From Rachicladosporium sp. CCFEE 5018 (taxonomy: Eukaryota; Ascomycota; Dothideomycetes; Cladosporiales; Cladosporiaceae), in contig KZ111179.1 of assembly GCA_002077045.2 (NCBI GenBank), positions 132,004 to 196,003 on the forward strand: a stretch of DNA of 64,000 nt, given 5' to 3'. Each line of letters begins with the position of its first letter. The first letter of the stretch is position 1. Below the pieces are notes generated by a model, which saw only the letters and a program-made list of their open reading frames with translations, was not told the DNA's origin and did not search any database. The translations under genes and the position numbers were made by a program. Positions 53,239-62,534 of the stretch are shown piece after piece.

Positions 53239-53721
53239 TTACATTTCTGAATAGTCCTTCCCAGTGACGGTAAGGTACATGATGGTCGTCGGATGCCGTC
53301 GCTTGAGTTTGACGGGATCACCGAACCTAAAAGCTTATTTGCTTGAACAATGACATGTCTATGCACAAGTTTCGTGAACATCCCAGAGAGACGGATCTCA
53401 GTCATGCGATGAAGAAGATGATGGTCGTCATGTCTCCAGGTGCCTGACATACGCAATCCTTGCTAGCGTTGACCTGTTGACATCGCGCTTTGCGGATTAG
53501 ACCGACTACTGACCGATCATCGCCTGTGCAAAGGCCGCTGCAGTGTGAAGTTGCACCTCCATGTCCTCATGGCCATCAAGACTCCTGAATAAATCATGCA
53601 ACGTAGTCTCAGACAGTACGGTATCGGGAAGTACCCTAGCCACGGATATGGAGTTGTAGCCAATGCGAGCCCTTGACCTCGCTACCGGATTGCGGGTCAA
53701 TAATATGCTGTAGGCGGCGTC
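53239..53721 (-). CDS. Probable small multi-exon gene of unknown function
   Basis: Three minus-strand segments join in phase. Exon A (53721-53514) has DAAYSILLTRNPVARSRARI, NSISVARVLPDTVLSETTLH and EVQLHTAAAFAQAMIG. An intron at 53513-53444 follows (GTCAGT donor, ATGTCAG acceptor, phase 1). Exon B (53443-53380) has TWRHDDHHLLHRMTEIRLSG. An intron at 53379-53327 follows (CTTTTAG acceptor, phase 2). Exon C (53326-53239) has FGDPVKLKRRHPTTIMYLTV, then TGKDYSEM and a stop. The amino-acid sequence across both joins is smooth and unlike random translation. A further upstream exon ending at 53763 (LLPITGAEQISH) is possible through a 41 bp intron, so the start codon is not located. No family is recognised. 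It lies between the kinase-ankyrin gene and the MFS transporter, both on the same strand. Confidence 0.45.
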
Positions 53722-53809
53722 CTACCATTGCACAAGGACGTAATTTGAACTCATGTGACTACGTGAGAAATCTGCTCGGCTCCAGTGATTGGCAAGAGCT
53801 GCAGATACT

Positions 53810-54227
53810 GGAGGGAGGATCAGGGCAATCGCAAAACCTAGATTCTTGACTGCGGAAGTCCCCAACCAATACATATATCTTCTACCAAGAGCTTTGAATC
53901 AGTGTACTAACTCTAAAACGCTGTTCACTACATTGATGGACGTCGCAGCCCGGAAGGGCTCACCGCATCTCGATAATGCCTAGAAGTCTCCTCAATTAAT
54001 GATGCCATGCATTGGGATCTGCGACCTGGGGTTTACGAATGCGATATCGCAGCTCGTATGTCATCCACACTGTGATGTTCGGCGCCGAACCCCTGATATT
54101 GCGAGCGTCGAGACCTATGAACCTGCTTCACATCTTTACTTCGGGGTCGTCCGGCTGGGAGAGGGTGTTTCGGCAGAAGAGCTCATTTGCGGGGTGCGCG
54201 TGAGTGCTGGGGTGATTGTCGAAGAAG
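53810..54227. other. Intergenic interval
   Basis: About 420 bp downstream of the MFS transporter, possibly including the 5' end of the small gene at 53239-53721. Nothing else is supportable. Confidence 0.35.
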
Positions 54228-56033
54228 CTAGGCCAGCTTCGATACCTCTTGTTTGATAGCGATCGTTAATATTGCCTCAGTGATCGCTGCTTGCGCAGGT
54301 GTCATCTCGATGGCTCCCTCGCGCTCCCCCATGATATCATCACTTTTCTTCGTCCCCTCGATTCCGAACTCCGTGTTCAGGTCGTTACTCAAAGATACCT
54401 CCTTCTCGAGAAACACTAAAAGCAGGCCAACACCCGCGAATGCGATCCCTACCAGCCATACCACACGCAATGCACCTGCAAATACTTGCACCACCTCCGC
54501 CTGTAACGCGGGATCGGGGATGCTATCTATGAAAGTCGCAGTAGCGTGCTGGTAAGCTTGTCCTCCGCTGAGCTTAGAAGCCAGCACATGATCGCTTAGC
54601 CCGCTCGCGAGCGCAGCACACTGGTTGTTGAAGATTACGCTTGGGATCGTGACGCCCCAAATGCAGCCGAAGTAGCGCGCGAAACTCCACACGCCTGTAG
54701 AGGTGGCGACAAGACTCTGATCTAGTGGAGCTTGAACTGCAGGTAGGAGAATGCCTACTAGGATGCCAGAGCCACTAGCCGCGATGAGCTGAAAGAAGAC
54801 CCAGGCAGCAGGGTTGGACTTGGCATCAAGCAAGGAGAGCAAGCCAAAGGCGATGGTGAATACCGCGAAGCCGGCAATATGCAAGGGTTTGTAGCGGCCC
54901 AATTTCGAGAGGAGAACGCCACCGACTAGTGCGAACACGAGGCCTCCAGCGAATGTGGGCAGCGTGTCAATGCCGGAATGCATAGCTGACTGGCGTTTGA
55001 CTGACTGGAAGTAGATGGGGAGGAAGTAGTACGTCCAGTAGGTGACAATGGCATGGATGAACGTCAGGCTGAGCGCTGCGGCAGAGGTGCGATTCGAGAC
55101 CAGCATCTTTGGGAAAGAAGGCTCCGGACATAGTCTCGGCGACCATTCGAATGCGGTGAACAGGGCTATGCCCAGAAACCCTAGCAGAATCGGTACGATG
55201 ATGCGGAAAGACTTCCACTCGTAGGCAGTGCCACCCCATGTCACGGCTATGAGTACTGAGATGACTGCGCCGATGAAGATGAGGTTGCCAGAAAGATCGA
55301 TGCGTCGGAAGCGTTGCCTCCAAGTAGTATCCTGCTTATAGTTGACCCGCAAGAACATGAAGAGAGCGAGAAAGGCGACGCTCCCGATGGGTAGGTTTAG
55401 GTAGAATACCCATCGCCATGTTGAATTGTCTGTAATGATGCCCCCCAAGAAAGGTCCAAGGGTGGCGCCAATCGTGGCTCCAATCATGACCAGAGACATG
55501 TACTTGCCACGCTCACGCAGCGGCACGAGGTCCGTCACCACCGTCTCGATGAGGAGGTTGATTCCACCACCCCCAAGACCCTGAATAGTCCTTGCTGTGA
55601 TCAACATTCCCATGGAAGAAGCACCGCCACTAAGGCCGCTACCAAGCACGAACAAGGCCACAGCGATGAGCAGCAGGTTCCGACGGCCGAATATGTTGGA
55701 GGCCTGTGCAAAGAGCGGCAGAGTGGCCACAGACGCCAGCAGGTATGCGTTCGGCACCCAGATGTAGCTGTTGCCACCACCGAGAGCTTCGGTAATTGCA
55801 GGTAAAGCCGATGTGATGATTGTGCCCTCGAGAGCTGAAAGCATACCCGTAATGCCGAGGGACGCAATGATAGCCCAGAAGCGCCATGTTTTCCTTGGAG
55901 CGTTGTCCTGCGTAGGAATCACCTTGGCGGGGCGGTCGGTTTCATCACGCTGGTGATCTATGTCGAATAATTTGCGAGTGCTCAGTGCACCATGTTCCGT
56001 CCTTGCCTCCCTGTGACCTTGATCTATTGTCAT
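54228..56033 (-). CDS. Major facilitator superfamily exporter (DHA-type)
   Basis: Proton-coupled drug/toxin-type exporter in the plasma membrane; the cargo is unknown. Single exon, 601 residues from the ATG at 56033; an in-frame extension to 56183 encodes no typical MFS sequence. A charged cytosolic N-terminus of about 50 residues precedes the first span. Motifs: ALEGTIITSALPAI in TM1 (motif D1-like of DHA2 transporters), AQASNIFGRRNLLLIA (motif A), GLGGGGINLLIETVVTDLVP, LRERGKYMSLVMIGATIGAT, LGPFLGGIITDNSTWRWVFY (motif C). Further hydrophobic segments bring the total to about 13-14, fitting the 14-span DHA2 class. The C-terminal tail is cytosolic. It is divergent from the hydroxyacid oxidase gene, 571 bp start to start, which suggests possible co-regulation. 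Confidence 0.9.
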   Translation of the reverse strand: MTIDQGHREARTEHGALSTRKLFDIDHQRDETDRPAKVIPTQDNAPRKTWRFWAIIASLGITGMLSALEGTIITSALPAITEALGGGNSYIWVPNAYLLASVATLPLFAQASNIFGRRNLLLIAVALFVLGSGLSGGASSMGMLITARTIQGLGGGGINLLIETVVTDLVPLRERGKYMSLVMIGATIGATLGPFLGGIITDNSTWRWVFYLNLPIGSVAFLALFMFLRVNYKQDTTWRQRFRRIDLSGNLIFIGAVISVLIAVTWGGTAYEWKSFRIIVPILLGFLGIALFTAFEWSPRLCPEPSFPKMLVSNRTSAAALSLTFIHAIVTYWTYYFLPIYFQSVKRQSAMHSGIDTLPTFAGGLVFALVGGVLLSKLGRYKPLHIAGFAVFTIAFGLLSLLDAKSNPAAWVFFQLIAASGSGILVGILLPAVQAPLDQSLVATSTGVWSFARYFGCIWGVTIPSVIFNNQCAALASGLSDHVLASKLSGGQAYQHATATFIDSIPDPALQAEVVQVFAGALRVVWLVGIAFAGVGLLLVFLEKEVSLSNDLNTEFGIEGTKKSDDIMGEREGAIEMTPAQAAITEAILTIAIKQEVSKLA

Positions 56034-56604
56034 TGTAGACGTTCTGGAGATTGCTCGCTGGCTTCTCGAAACGGGAAGCCGGAGGCTGTTTTGATCATCA
56101 ACAGAGGAATGGGAGTGGATTCTACAGAAAGGACTGCGTTCGTTGTACTTATGGTACAGAATGGGGTCATAGCCTTGCGGCAACTGAAGGTCATAGCTCT
56201 TGAGAGTGAGAATGATAAAGTATGAGTCTCATTGCCCAATGCGGTAGTGACGGTTTTGCGATCGCCGAAGTACTGTCCGGAGGTTCCTGCGCCCAAGACA
56301 TTGAACGACCTGGAGCGTAGTATCAGCCGAGACACAGGGAGACTGTTGCGACATCCTCTTCTGCGTCCTTCTCGAAGAAGCCTTTGGTTGAGTAAATTGT
56401 ACAAAGCAGTATCGATGTGAGCTCCGTTCAGTGACCACTTCTTGGACCTCGGCACAGACACAAGGCACGTCAACTGAGCGCATGGAGGAAGCTACACAGC
56501 AACTCCATCACAAGATCCTGGAGCTTCGTAATATATCGAACGACGTAGGATCGATGATAGTGAAGTCACAATAGCGGTAGCCAAACCGTACACCGACCTA
56601 AAGC
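56034..56604. promoter_or_regulatory. Divergent promoter between exporter and oxidase genes
   Basis: 571 bp between two divergent starts. Several short frames but no gene. No obvious dyad operator was found by eye. Confidence 0.45.
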
Positions 56605-57951
56605 ATGGCAAAATCCACGACATCAATCTCAGAATTACCCCAAGATGACCAACCCTACGACATCCCAGACCCAGAAGCCCCATCTGCCTACCAACGAGAG
56701 ATCTACTCCGCCTTCCGTAAACCGCTCTTCTCAACCAAACCTCTAGAATGGGAACGCCTCGCTAAAGCCAAAGTCCCTACAGCCAACTTCGGCTATGTCC
56801 AAGGCTCAGCCAGTAGTTGCAAAACCTACGCCGCCAATTTGGATGCGTTCGACAAGTACCGTCTCCGCCCTTCCATGCTCGTGAATGCCACGCGACGGGA
56901 CTTGAGTGTCGAGTTGTTCGGGACGAAGTATGCGAGCCCAATTCTCGTCGCGCCTGTAGGAGTGCAGAAGATCATGCATGCTGATGCTGAGATCGCAACT
57001 GCAAAGGCCTGCCAGAAGGTCGGAGTACCTATGATCCTCTCCACAGCCGCCACACGCACGATCGAGGAAGTCGCCATCGCCAACAGCTCCGGCGATCGTT
57101 GGTATCAGCTGTACTGGCCGAAGCCGCAGGAGGAAGCTATCACAGCCTCGCTCCTCCGTCGCGCGAAAGCAAACGGCTACAAGGTCCTTGTAGTCACCCT
57201 CGATACGTTCACCCTCGCCTGGCGGCCGGAGGATCTTGACAATTCGTATCTTCCCTTCCTCTGGGGCGATGGGTGCCAGATAGGCCATTCGGATCCGGTG
57301 TTCTTGGCTAAGTACGAGGAGATGCTACGGAACGATACCCGACCACTCACAGAAAAGCTAGCGGAAGCGTGGGATTTGCTGAAGCGTCCCGGCACGCCCT
57401 GGGGCGCTGCATGGCTCTTAGCTAATGCGTCGAAGATCAAGAAGTCGAGAGCCTGGCTTGATGTAATGAACAGTGGTACTTACAGAACTTTTCCTGACTT
57501 GGAAATTTTGAAGAAGCTATGGGACGGTCCCATAGTACTCAAAGGCATCCAAACCGTAGCAGACGCCCACAAAGCGATCGAGTACGGTATCGATGGCATC
57601 ATCGTCTCAAACCACGGCGGCAGGCAACTCGATGGCGCCATAGCCTCTCTGGACGCCTTAGCTGAGATCGGCGCGGACGCCAAGGTCAAGGAGTCTGGTC
57701 TCACACTACTATTTGACAGCGGCATCCGGCAAGGAAGCGATGTGCTCAAAGCTCTTGCGCTGGGGGCGAAAGCTGTACTGGTGGGAAGACCGTACATGTA
57801 TGGCTTGGCGATTGGCGGTCAAGCAGGCGTAGAGCATGTGTTGAAGTGCTTGTTGGCCGACACTGACAATTCGCTCGCGAATATGGGCAAGAAGAGCGTG
57901 CAGGACGTGAGTAGAGAGGATTTGCAGATCAGAAGGGAAGCGAAGCTGTAG
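56605..57951 (+). CDS. FMN-dependent 2-hydroxyacid oxidase (lactate 2-monooxygenase-like)
   Basis: Flavoenzyme of the glycolate oxidase/flavocytochrome b2 fold, oxidising an L-2-hydroxy acid such as lactate with O2. Single exon, 448 residues. Landmarks: NFGYVQGSASSCKTY (substrate/FMN-side Tyr), RPSMLVNATRRDLSVELFG, SPILVAPVGVQKIMH (FMN-binding strand), ILSTAATRTIEEVA, RWYQLYWPK, the FMN-contacting Lys313 in IVLKGIQT, and the catalytic SNHGGRQLDG with active-site base His337 and substrate-binding Arg340. DSGIRQGSDVLKALALGAKA binds the FMN phosphate. There is no N-terminal cytochrome b5 domain, so it is not an L-lactate cytochrome c reductase. A longer loop around residues 215-300 resembles lactate 2-monooxygenase rather than glycolate oxidase. 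No signal peptide or clear peroxisomal tail (ends EAKL). Confidence 0.9.
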   Translation: MAKSTTSISELPQDDQPYDIPDPEAPSAYQREIYSAFRKPLFSTKPLEWERLAKAKVPTANFGYVQGSASSCKTYAANLDAFDKYRLRPSMLVNATRRDLSVELFGTKYASPILVAPVGVQKIMHADAEIATAKACQKVGVPMILSTAATRTIEEVAIANSSGDRWYQLYWPKPQEEAITASLLRRAKANGYKVLVVTLDTFTLAWRPEDLDNSYLPFLWGDGCQIGHSDPVFLAKYEEMLRNDTRPLTEKLAEAWDLLKRPGTPWGAAWLLANASKIKKSRAWLDVMNSGTYRTFPDLEILKKLWDGPIVLKGIQTVADAHKAIEYGIDGIIVSNHGGRQLDGAIASLDALAEIGADAKVKESGLTLLFDSGIRQGSDVLKALALGAKAVLVGRPYMYGLAIGGQAGVEHVLKCLLADTDNSLANMGKKSVQDVSREDLQIRREAKL

Positions 57952-58049
57952 AATGTGGTGGGGCTGACTGAGCCTTGGTGCGCGATATAGCAGTATGTAC
58001 GACTAGAGCATGCCTTTGCCCCAACAATGCAGGCGTGTGCTGGCGAGAT

Positions 58050-61000
58050 TCAGTCATCGCTGTCGGCATCGTCATTAGCGTTTGAATTCTTCGCTCGGCC
58101 TTTGCCACGAGCCTTCGATGCGGCCTTGGTCTTCGTGGCAGTCTTGCGCTTGGTGGGCTTCTCTCCCGAAGCGAAGTCGCTACCATCGCTGCCATTGCCT
58201 TCGCCCGCTTCATCGACGGCAGCGCGACTCCCGTTCGTCGACTTCCGTTTCCGGGCATTTGTAGTCTTCGATCTAGCGGCCACTGCGGTCTCGCCGTTGC
58301 TGGTCTCAGTCCCCTCGGCAATGACTGCGCCTTCACCCTCTCCTCTGCTTTGAGCTCGCTCAGCCATCCTTCTCAATGCCCCTCCCATACGTGCACTCTT
58401 GCCCTCCTGCGCCCTCTTACGCGGAGCGAAGCCCTCCTTGCTAGTCCCACCAGCTACGCCGACTCCCACTGCACCGCTGAAATATTTAGTAAGATTACTT
58501 TGCACGCCCTCCTCAGCCCGATTATTCATATCCCTAATGACCGGCACCAACACCTCATCAGTCCTTTCCTGCGTCCATCCAATAGTCGCCATGAGGAACT
58601 CCCGCAGCGCATCGAGGTCTGGAACGCCCCATTGGAAAGACTGGCTGGAGGAGTCGACGTCAGGGTCGCTGTAAGCGGACGCTACGCGCGGGTCCGGGAA
58701 AGAAGTGGGCAGGAAGAGTTTCTGGCCCTGCGCCTTGCGGAACTTGCGCAGCAACGGCGAGTCAGATGACTTCTCCGGTGGATGCGGGGATTGGACTGCT
58801 GCCCACCAGGAAGCAAAGTGCGAGAGGGTGTCGAACTCGCCTATAAGCTCAAGCGCTGTTACGGGTCCGATGCCAGGGAGGCCCTCGGTGTAATCACTCC
58901 CCAGCAGCTGGGCTATAGAGACGAGTCGATCGCGCGTGAGGGCGAATTCTTTCTCCAGGTCAGAGGAGAGGTAGCACTCAACGAATTTTCCTTGGTTGAA
59001 GAAGTTCTTGTAGATGCGTGTACCGCCGAAGAGAAAACAATCGCTGTCGTCCGTCACAATCCCATCCACCAAACCCAGCCTGACGAGCTCAGCGCATTGT
59101 GCCTCGGCTTCCATTGGCGCGGTGATGTACGGCAGGCCGAAGAGTCGGAGCAGGGCCTGACACTCCGTGATCATGACGTGCGTCACTTCGTCGGCGTCTC
59201 GGCGATCTTTCTTCTGCTGATTGCGGAGTTGGCGCAACTCGGCTTCGTAGTCGGCGATGTTTTGCTGGGTCGTGGCGGGTTTGTTGTTCAGCTGGGAGGC
59301 GAAGCGGGCATGTTCTTCGGCTTCGGCTGCGAGGCCGCGCAGGATCTCGACGTCTTCGGGGTCGGAGAAGGAGTCGTAGTTGTCTTCTTCGAGATCGGGG
59401 AGAGTGTCTTGGGTTGCGAGGGACGGGACTGCGAAGCTGTTCCGATGTGATGATGGAGGCGTGGCTTGCTTCGCGGGTGCAGCCATGTCTACGTCTTCGA
59501 AGTCTGCGGACGGGGATCGCGCAGGGGCTGCTGTCGTACTGTCTTCTATTGTCACATCTTCGAAGTCTTCAGATGGCGATCTCTTGTCCGCTTCTGGATG
59601 GACGTCGTTCAGCGGTACAAGTTGCGTAGTAGTCCCATTGACGCGAGACGGAGCCTTCTCTACAGCTTGTGCTGCCTTGTCACCCTCGCCATCACTTTCG
59701 CTCCATTCAATCTCCTCTTCGTTGGCCTCGTCATCGCCGACCATTATTGGCGGAGCCTCGGGCTCGCCGGCCGGATCATTGCTCTTTGTGTGATCGTCGA
59801 TCATCGCGCCAGCCGTCATTGCCGGAGTTGCTGAAATCCGCAACATGGATGCGGGAGTATCATCAGCGTCCTCTTCGTCGCTGTCCATCATCTCGAACGG
59901 CGCATGAGCTGCAATCTTCGCCGCGACGACTCGAGCGTTCACCTCCGCAGGCGCGGGCACCTGTGGTTCTGCGCGCAGATCTTCAGCGGCATCATCCATA
60001 GTCTCAACCTGGGGCTCTTCATCCTCCACACTCTCAGCAGGTCGTGGCGAGTTTGTCGCAGAGGTCACAGGCTCCATGCCATCCGTAACAAGCGTCGGCG
60101 ACTCGCCCCTCCCATGCATTCCAGCCTCCTCTACCCCATCGATCTCAATAACCTCCGCCTTTTCCTCTTCCTCATCCTCCCCCTCCAAATCAATCACCTC
60201 CCTCGTCTCCCACCTCTTCAAAACACCCCTCCCCTTCTTCTCAAATTGAAATTGTCTCCCAAACTCCCTCGCTCTCTCCCGATCCTCAGCCTCCAGATCC
60301 TTCTGTGCAGCGATTCCGTTCTCCAGACTTCCCTCAAACCAAGGCGGCAACGGCTCGGCGGGCTTCTTCTCAACGTCGATGTCTTCGCCGGGCCGCATGA
60401 AGCCGCCTTTGGCTTCTTCCGTGCGGGCTTGCATTTTCTTAGCGCCGAGGAGGGAGGTGCCGAGATCGAGCTTTTCGAAGGGGAGAGGACCGCTGAAACC
60501 GGACTGCTTGGCTACTTTCTCCACTGCGTCTGGCTTTCGCGTCCTGACAGGGGATCGAGCATGCGGCAACGTATTCTGATACCTCGGGCCTGGCCCCTCC
60601 GGCGTCTTCTCCCGTCTGCCCTTGCGGCTTTCAGCCAGTGCGGCTTGGAGATCTAGCGCCTCGTCGTCATCAGAACTACCACCATCGTCGCTTCGGGGAG
60701 CGGGAACACCAAAGGATGTGACTTCGCGGCTGTCTGGCGCGACAGCGTGAGCGCGTTTGTTGAACAGGTTTGCTATGGCACGACCAGAGCCGCGAGGTAC
60801 GGCGTCTAGTGTTGGAGCGGGAGCTTGGTGGTAAGACGGCGGGGCGTCGGCCGGTCGATCTTTGTTAGGGCTGTTGGACTCGACTTGTTCGCCTGTCTCA
60901 CCACTCTCCTTTTGCAAAGACATGGCGATAGCGAGGTCCAGGTCCTCGTCCGCTGAGTCGTGATCCGAGCCTGCGAACAACTCGTCCTCCTCATCAACCT

Positions 61001-62261
61001 CTGGCTCGGGAGAAGATGGCTGCTCAGCGACGAAGAGGGAGTCTGGGTCGTCTTGCGCGGTGATCCTTGGCTTCTTGCGCGCGGCCGACTTCCGTGACTT
61101 GTAGAATGCCTTCCGCTTTCGCGACAAATCGCTAGCTGGAACAGCAGCTGGACGGTTCTGCTTCGGCAATCGATTCAATCCCTCAACCGGCACGTCCTCG
61201 AAGTCCTCCTCGCTTTCACTCTCCTGCTTAGCGACGGGCTCAGGCTTATCCAAATCGATCGCCTTGTTTACCGTCGTGCCTTCATTACTGACAACGCCCA
61301 GCGCCCAGCCACCTTCTACCCCATCATTCTTGACAAGCACGTACTCCCTTCCCTTCTCGCCCGCGATCCGGCCTTGACCAGCATACGCCGCATCGTCTCC
61401 GGCATTGATATGCATCAATCTCTGCGTCAACTCATTCCGCTCCGTCACCCGCTCAATCTGAAACTTCGAGAATGCCATCCGATCCGGGAACATCGTATCC
61501 AATTGCTCTTTCGAATGCCCCATCCGCAGTCGACTCCGCAACCTCGCCGCATTCAGAATATTGTACCTGTCCGACGCGGGCAGAGATGTAAAGAACGGTG
61601 ACTCATAGTCAATCTTACTGAAATCATACACATTGATATCCTCCCCGGCTTCAAACTGTCTGGCATAAGCCTGCAGCTCCTCCAGACTCATGATCCGCAT
61701 ATCGTTCGGCCCGCCCATCTCGTTCATAGACACATCCAGGTCGGGCAAATGATACGCGTCTTTCTTCCTGAATTTGCGGTTCTGCTGCCGTTCTTGCTGT
61801 GTCATTTGTAGCTCGTCGACATAGACCATTTCGCTTTCTGGCACGACCTCTTCCTCTTCCACAAGCGGATGCCTCACCTCTTCCTTCCGTCTCATCTCCT
61901 CCTCCTCCGCCCGCCGCTGCATTTGCACTGCCAACAACTTCCCCGCCGTCCGTGCCGCATCATCGCGTCGGCCCTCACGTCTCTGCTTCCTTGCGCGGAT
62001 GACACTTCGCTTCAGCGCTGGCGCGCCGCCATCAAAGACGAAGACGGGCTTGATGCCGAAGAACAGCAACTTGCAGATCCGACGGAAGAATCCTACCACG
62101 TGACTGTTGCGGAGAGCGTTGCCTTCTTTGTCACGTACGGCTTTGAGGAACTGGTAGATCCAGATTGAGGCGTCTACGGCGAGGCGCTTGCGGTGGAGTG
62201 TTTCGAGTTTGGTGGGGCGGGCGCAGGGCTGGACGATGGACCAGAGGCCTGTGACACCCAT
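58050..62261 (-). CDS. RAD2: DNA repair endonuclease Rad2/XPG (Rad13)
   Basis: Structure-specific nuclease making the 3' incision in nucleotide excision repair, working with TFIIH in the nucleus. Single exon, 1403 residues. The ATG at 62261 begins MGVTGLWSIVQPCARP, the invariant XPG N-terminus; in-frame codons upstream to 62885 are not family sequence. The N domain (1-100) includes KRLAVDASIWIYQFLKAVRD and PVFVFDGGAPALKR. A long acidic spacer of about 900 residues carries ubiquitin/TFIIH-interaction-type acidic clusters. The I domain (about 1030-1120) has TAPMEAEAQCAELVRLG, VTDDSDCFLFGGTRIYKNFF and QLLGSDYTEGLPGIGPVTAL, with all acidic metal ligands. A PIP box QSNLTKYF lies at residues 1254-1261, followed by a Lys/Arg-rich tail with nuclear localisation signals. 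It converges with the oxidase gene (98 bp apart) and is divergent from the twin-CX9C gene. Confidence 0.95.
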   Translation of the reverse strand: MGVTGLWSIVQPCARPTKLETLHRKRLAVDASIWIYQFLKAVRDKEGNALRNSHVVGFFRRICKLLFFGIKPVFVFDGGAPALKRSVIRARKQRREGRRDDAARTAGKLLAVQMQRRAEEEEMRRKEEVRHPLVEEEEVVPESEMVYVDELQMTQQERQQNRKFRKKDAYHLPDLDVSMNEMGGPNDMRIMSLEELQAYARQFEAGEDINVYDFSKIDYESPFFTSLPASDRYNILNAARLRSRLRMGHSKEQLDTMFPDRMAFSKFQIERVTERNELTQRLMHINAGDDAAYAGQGRIAGEKGREYVLVKNDGVEGGWALGVVSNEGTTVNKAIDLDKPEPVAKQESESEEDFEDVPVEGLNRLPKQNRPAAVPASDLSRKRKAFYKSRKSAARKKPRITAQDDPDSLFVAEQPSSPEPEVDEEDELFAGSDHDSADEDLDLAIAMSLQKESGETGEQVESNSPNKDRPADAPPSYHQAPAPTLDAVPRGSGRAIANLFNKRAHAVAPDSREVTSFGVPAPRSDDGGSSDDDEALDLQAALAESRKGRREKTPEGPGPRYQNTLPHARSPVRTRKPDAVEKVAKQSGFSGPLPFEKLDLGTSLLGAKKMQARTEEAKGGFMRPGEDIDVEKKPAEPLPPWFEGSLENGIAAQKDLEAEDRERAREFGRQFQFEKKGRGVLKRWETREVIDLEGEDEEEEKAEVIEIDGVEEAGMHGRGESPTLVTDGMEPVTSATNSPRPAESVEDEEPQVETMDDAAEDLRAEPQVPAPAEVNARVVAAKIAAHAPFEMMDSDEEDADDTPASMLRISATPAMTAGAMIDDHTKSNDPAGEPEAPPIMVGDDEANEEEIEWSESDGEGDKAAQAVEKAPSRVNGTTTQLVPLNDVHPEADKRSPSEDFEDVTIEDSTTAAPARSPSADFEDVDMAAPAKQATPPSSHRNSFAVPSLATQDTLPDLEEDNYDSFSDPEDVEILRGLAAEAEEHARFASQLNNKPATTQQNIADYEAELRQLRNQQKKDRRDADEVTHVMITECQALLRLFGLPYITAPMEAEAQCAELVRLGLVDGIVTDDSDCFLFGGTRIYKNFFNQGKFVECYLSSDLEKEFALTRDRLVSIAQLLGSDYTEGLPGIGPVTALELIGEFDTLSHFASWWAAVQSPHPPEKSSDSPLLRKFRKAQGQKLFLPTSFPDPRVASAYSDPDVDSSSQSFQWGVPDLDALREFLMATIGWTQERTDEVLVPVIRDMNNRAEEGVQSNLTKYFSGAVGVGVAGGTSKEGFAPRKRAQEGKSARMGGALRRMAERAQSRGEGEGAVIAEGTETSNGETAVAARSKTTNARKRKSTNGSRAAVDEAGEGNGSDGSDFASGEKPTKRKTATKTKAASKARGKGRAKNSNANDDADSDD

Positions 62262-62534
62262 CTTGGCCGATCCACCTCGAAGGACGCACGAAGGCAGAGT
62301 ACAGCGTGCAGTCGGTTGCGAAATACAAATGACACTCTGGTTAAAAGTGAGATGCACCGCCGGAAGTATAGTGACATCAGAACGACGCGGGAAGATCGCG
62401 CTGCCACGTGCGCGGGTAGATCTCGTTGCCGAACCCTGCGGCTCTTCGGTCTCAGTCTCCGAGAGCCGGTACTTTGAAGTTCTGCTTTGTGAAGCCCAGT
62501 AGAAGTGGCTTGAACTTGTTAGATCATCGTCAAT
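62262..62534. promoter_or_regulatory. Compact divergent promoter RAD2 / twin-CX9C gene
   Basis: Only 273 bp separate the two divergent start codons, so the promoters must overlap or abut. No TATA box is evident. Confidence 0.45.
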
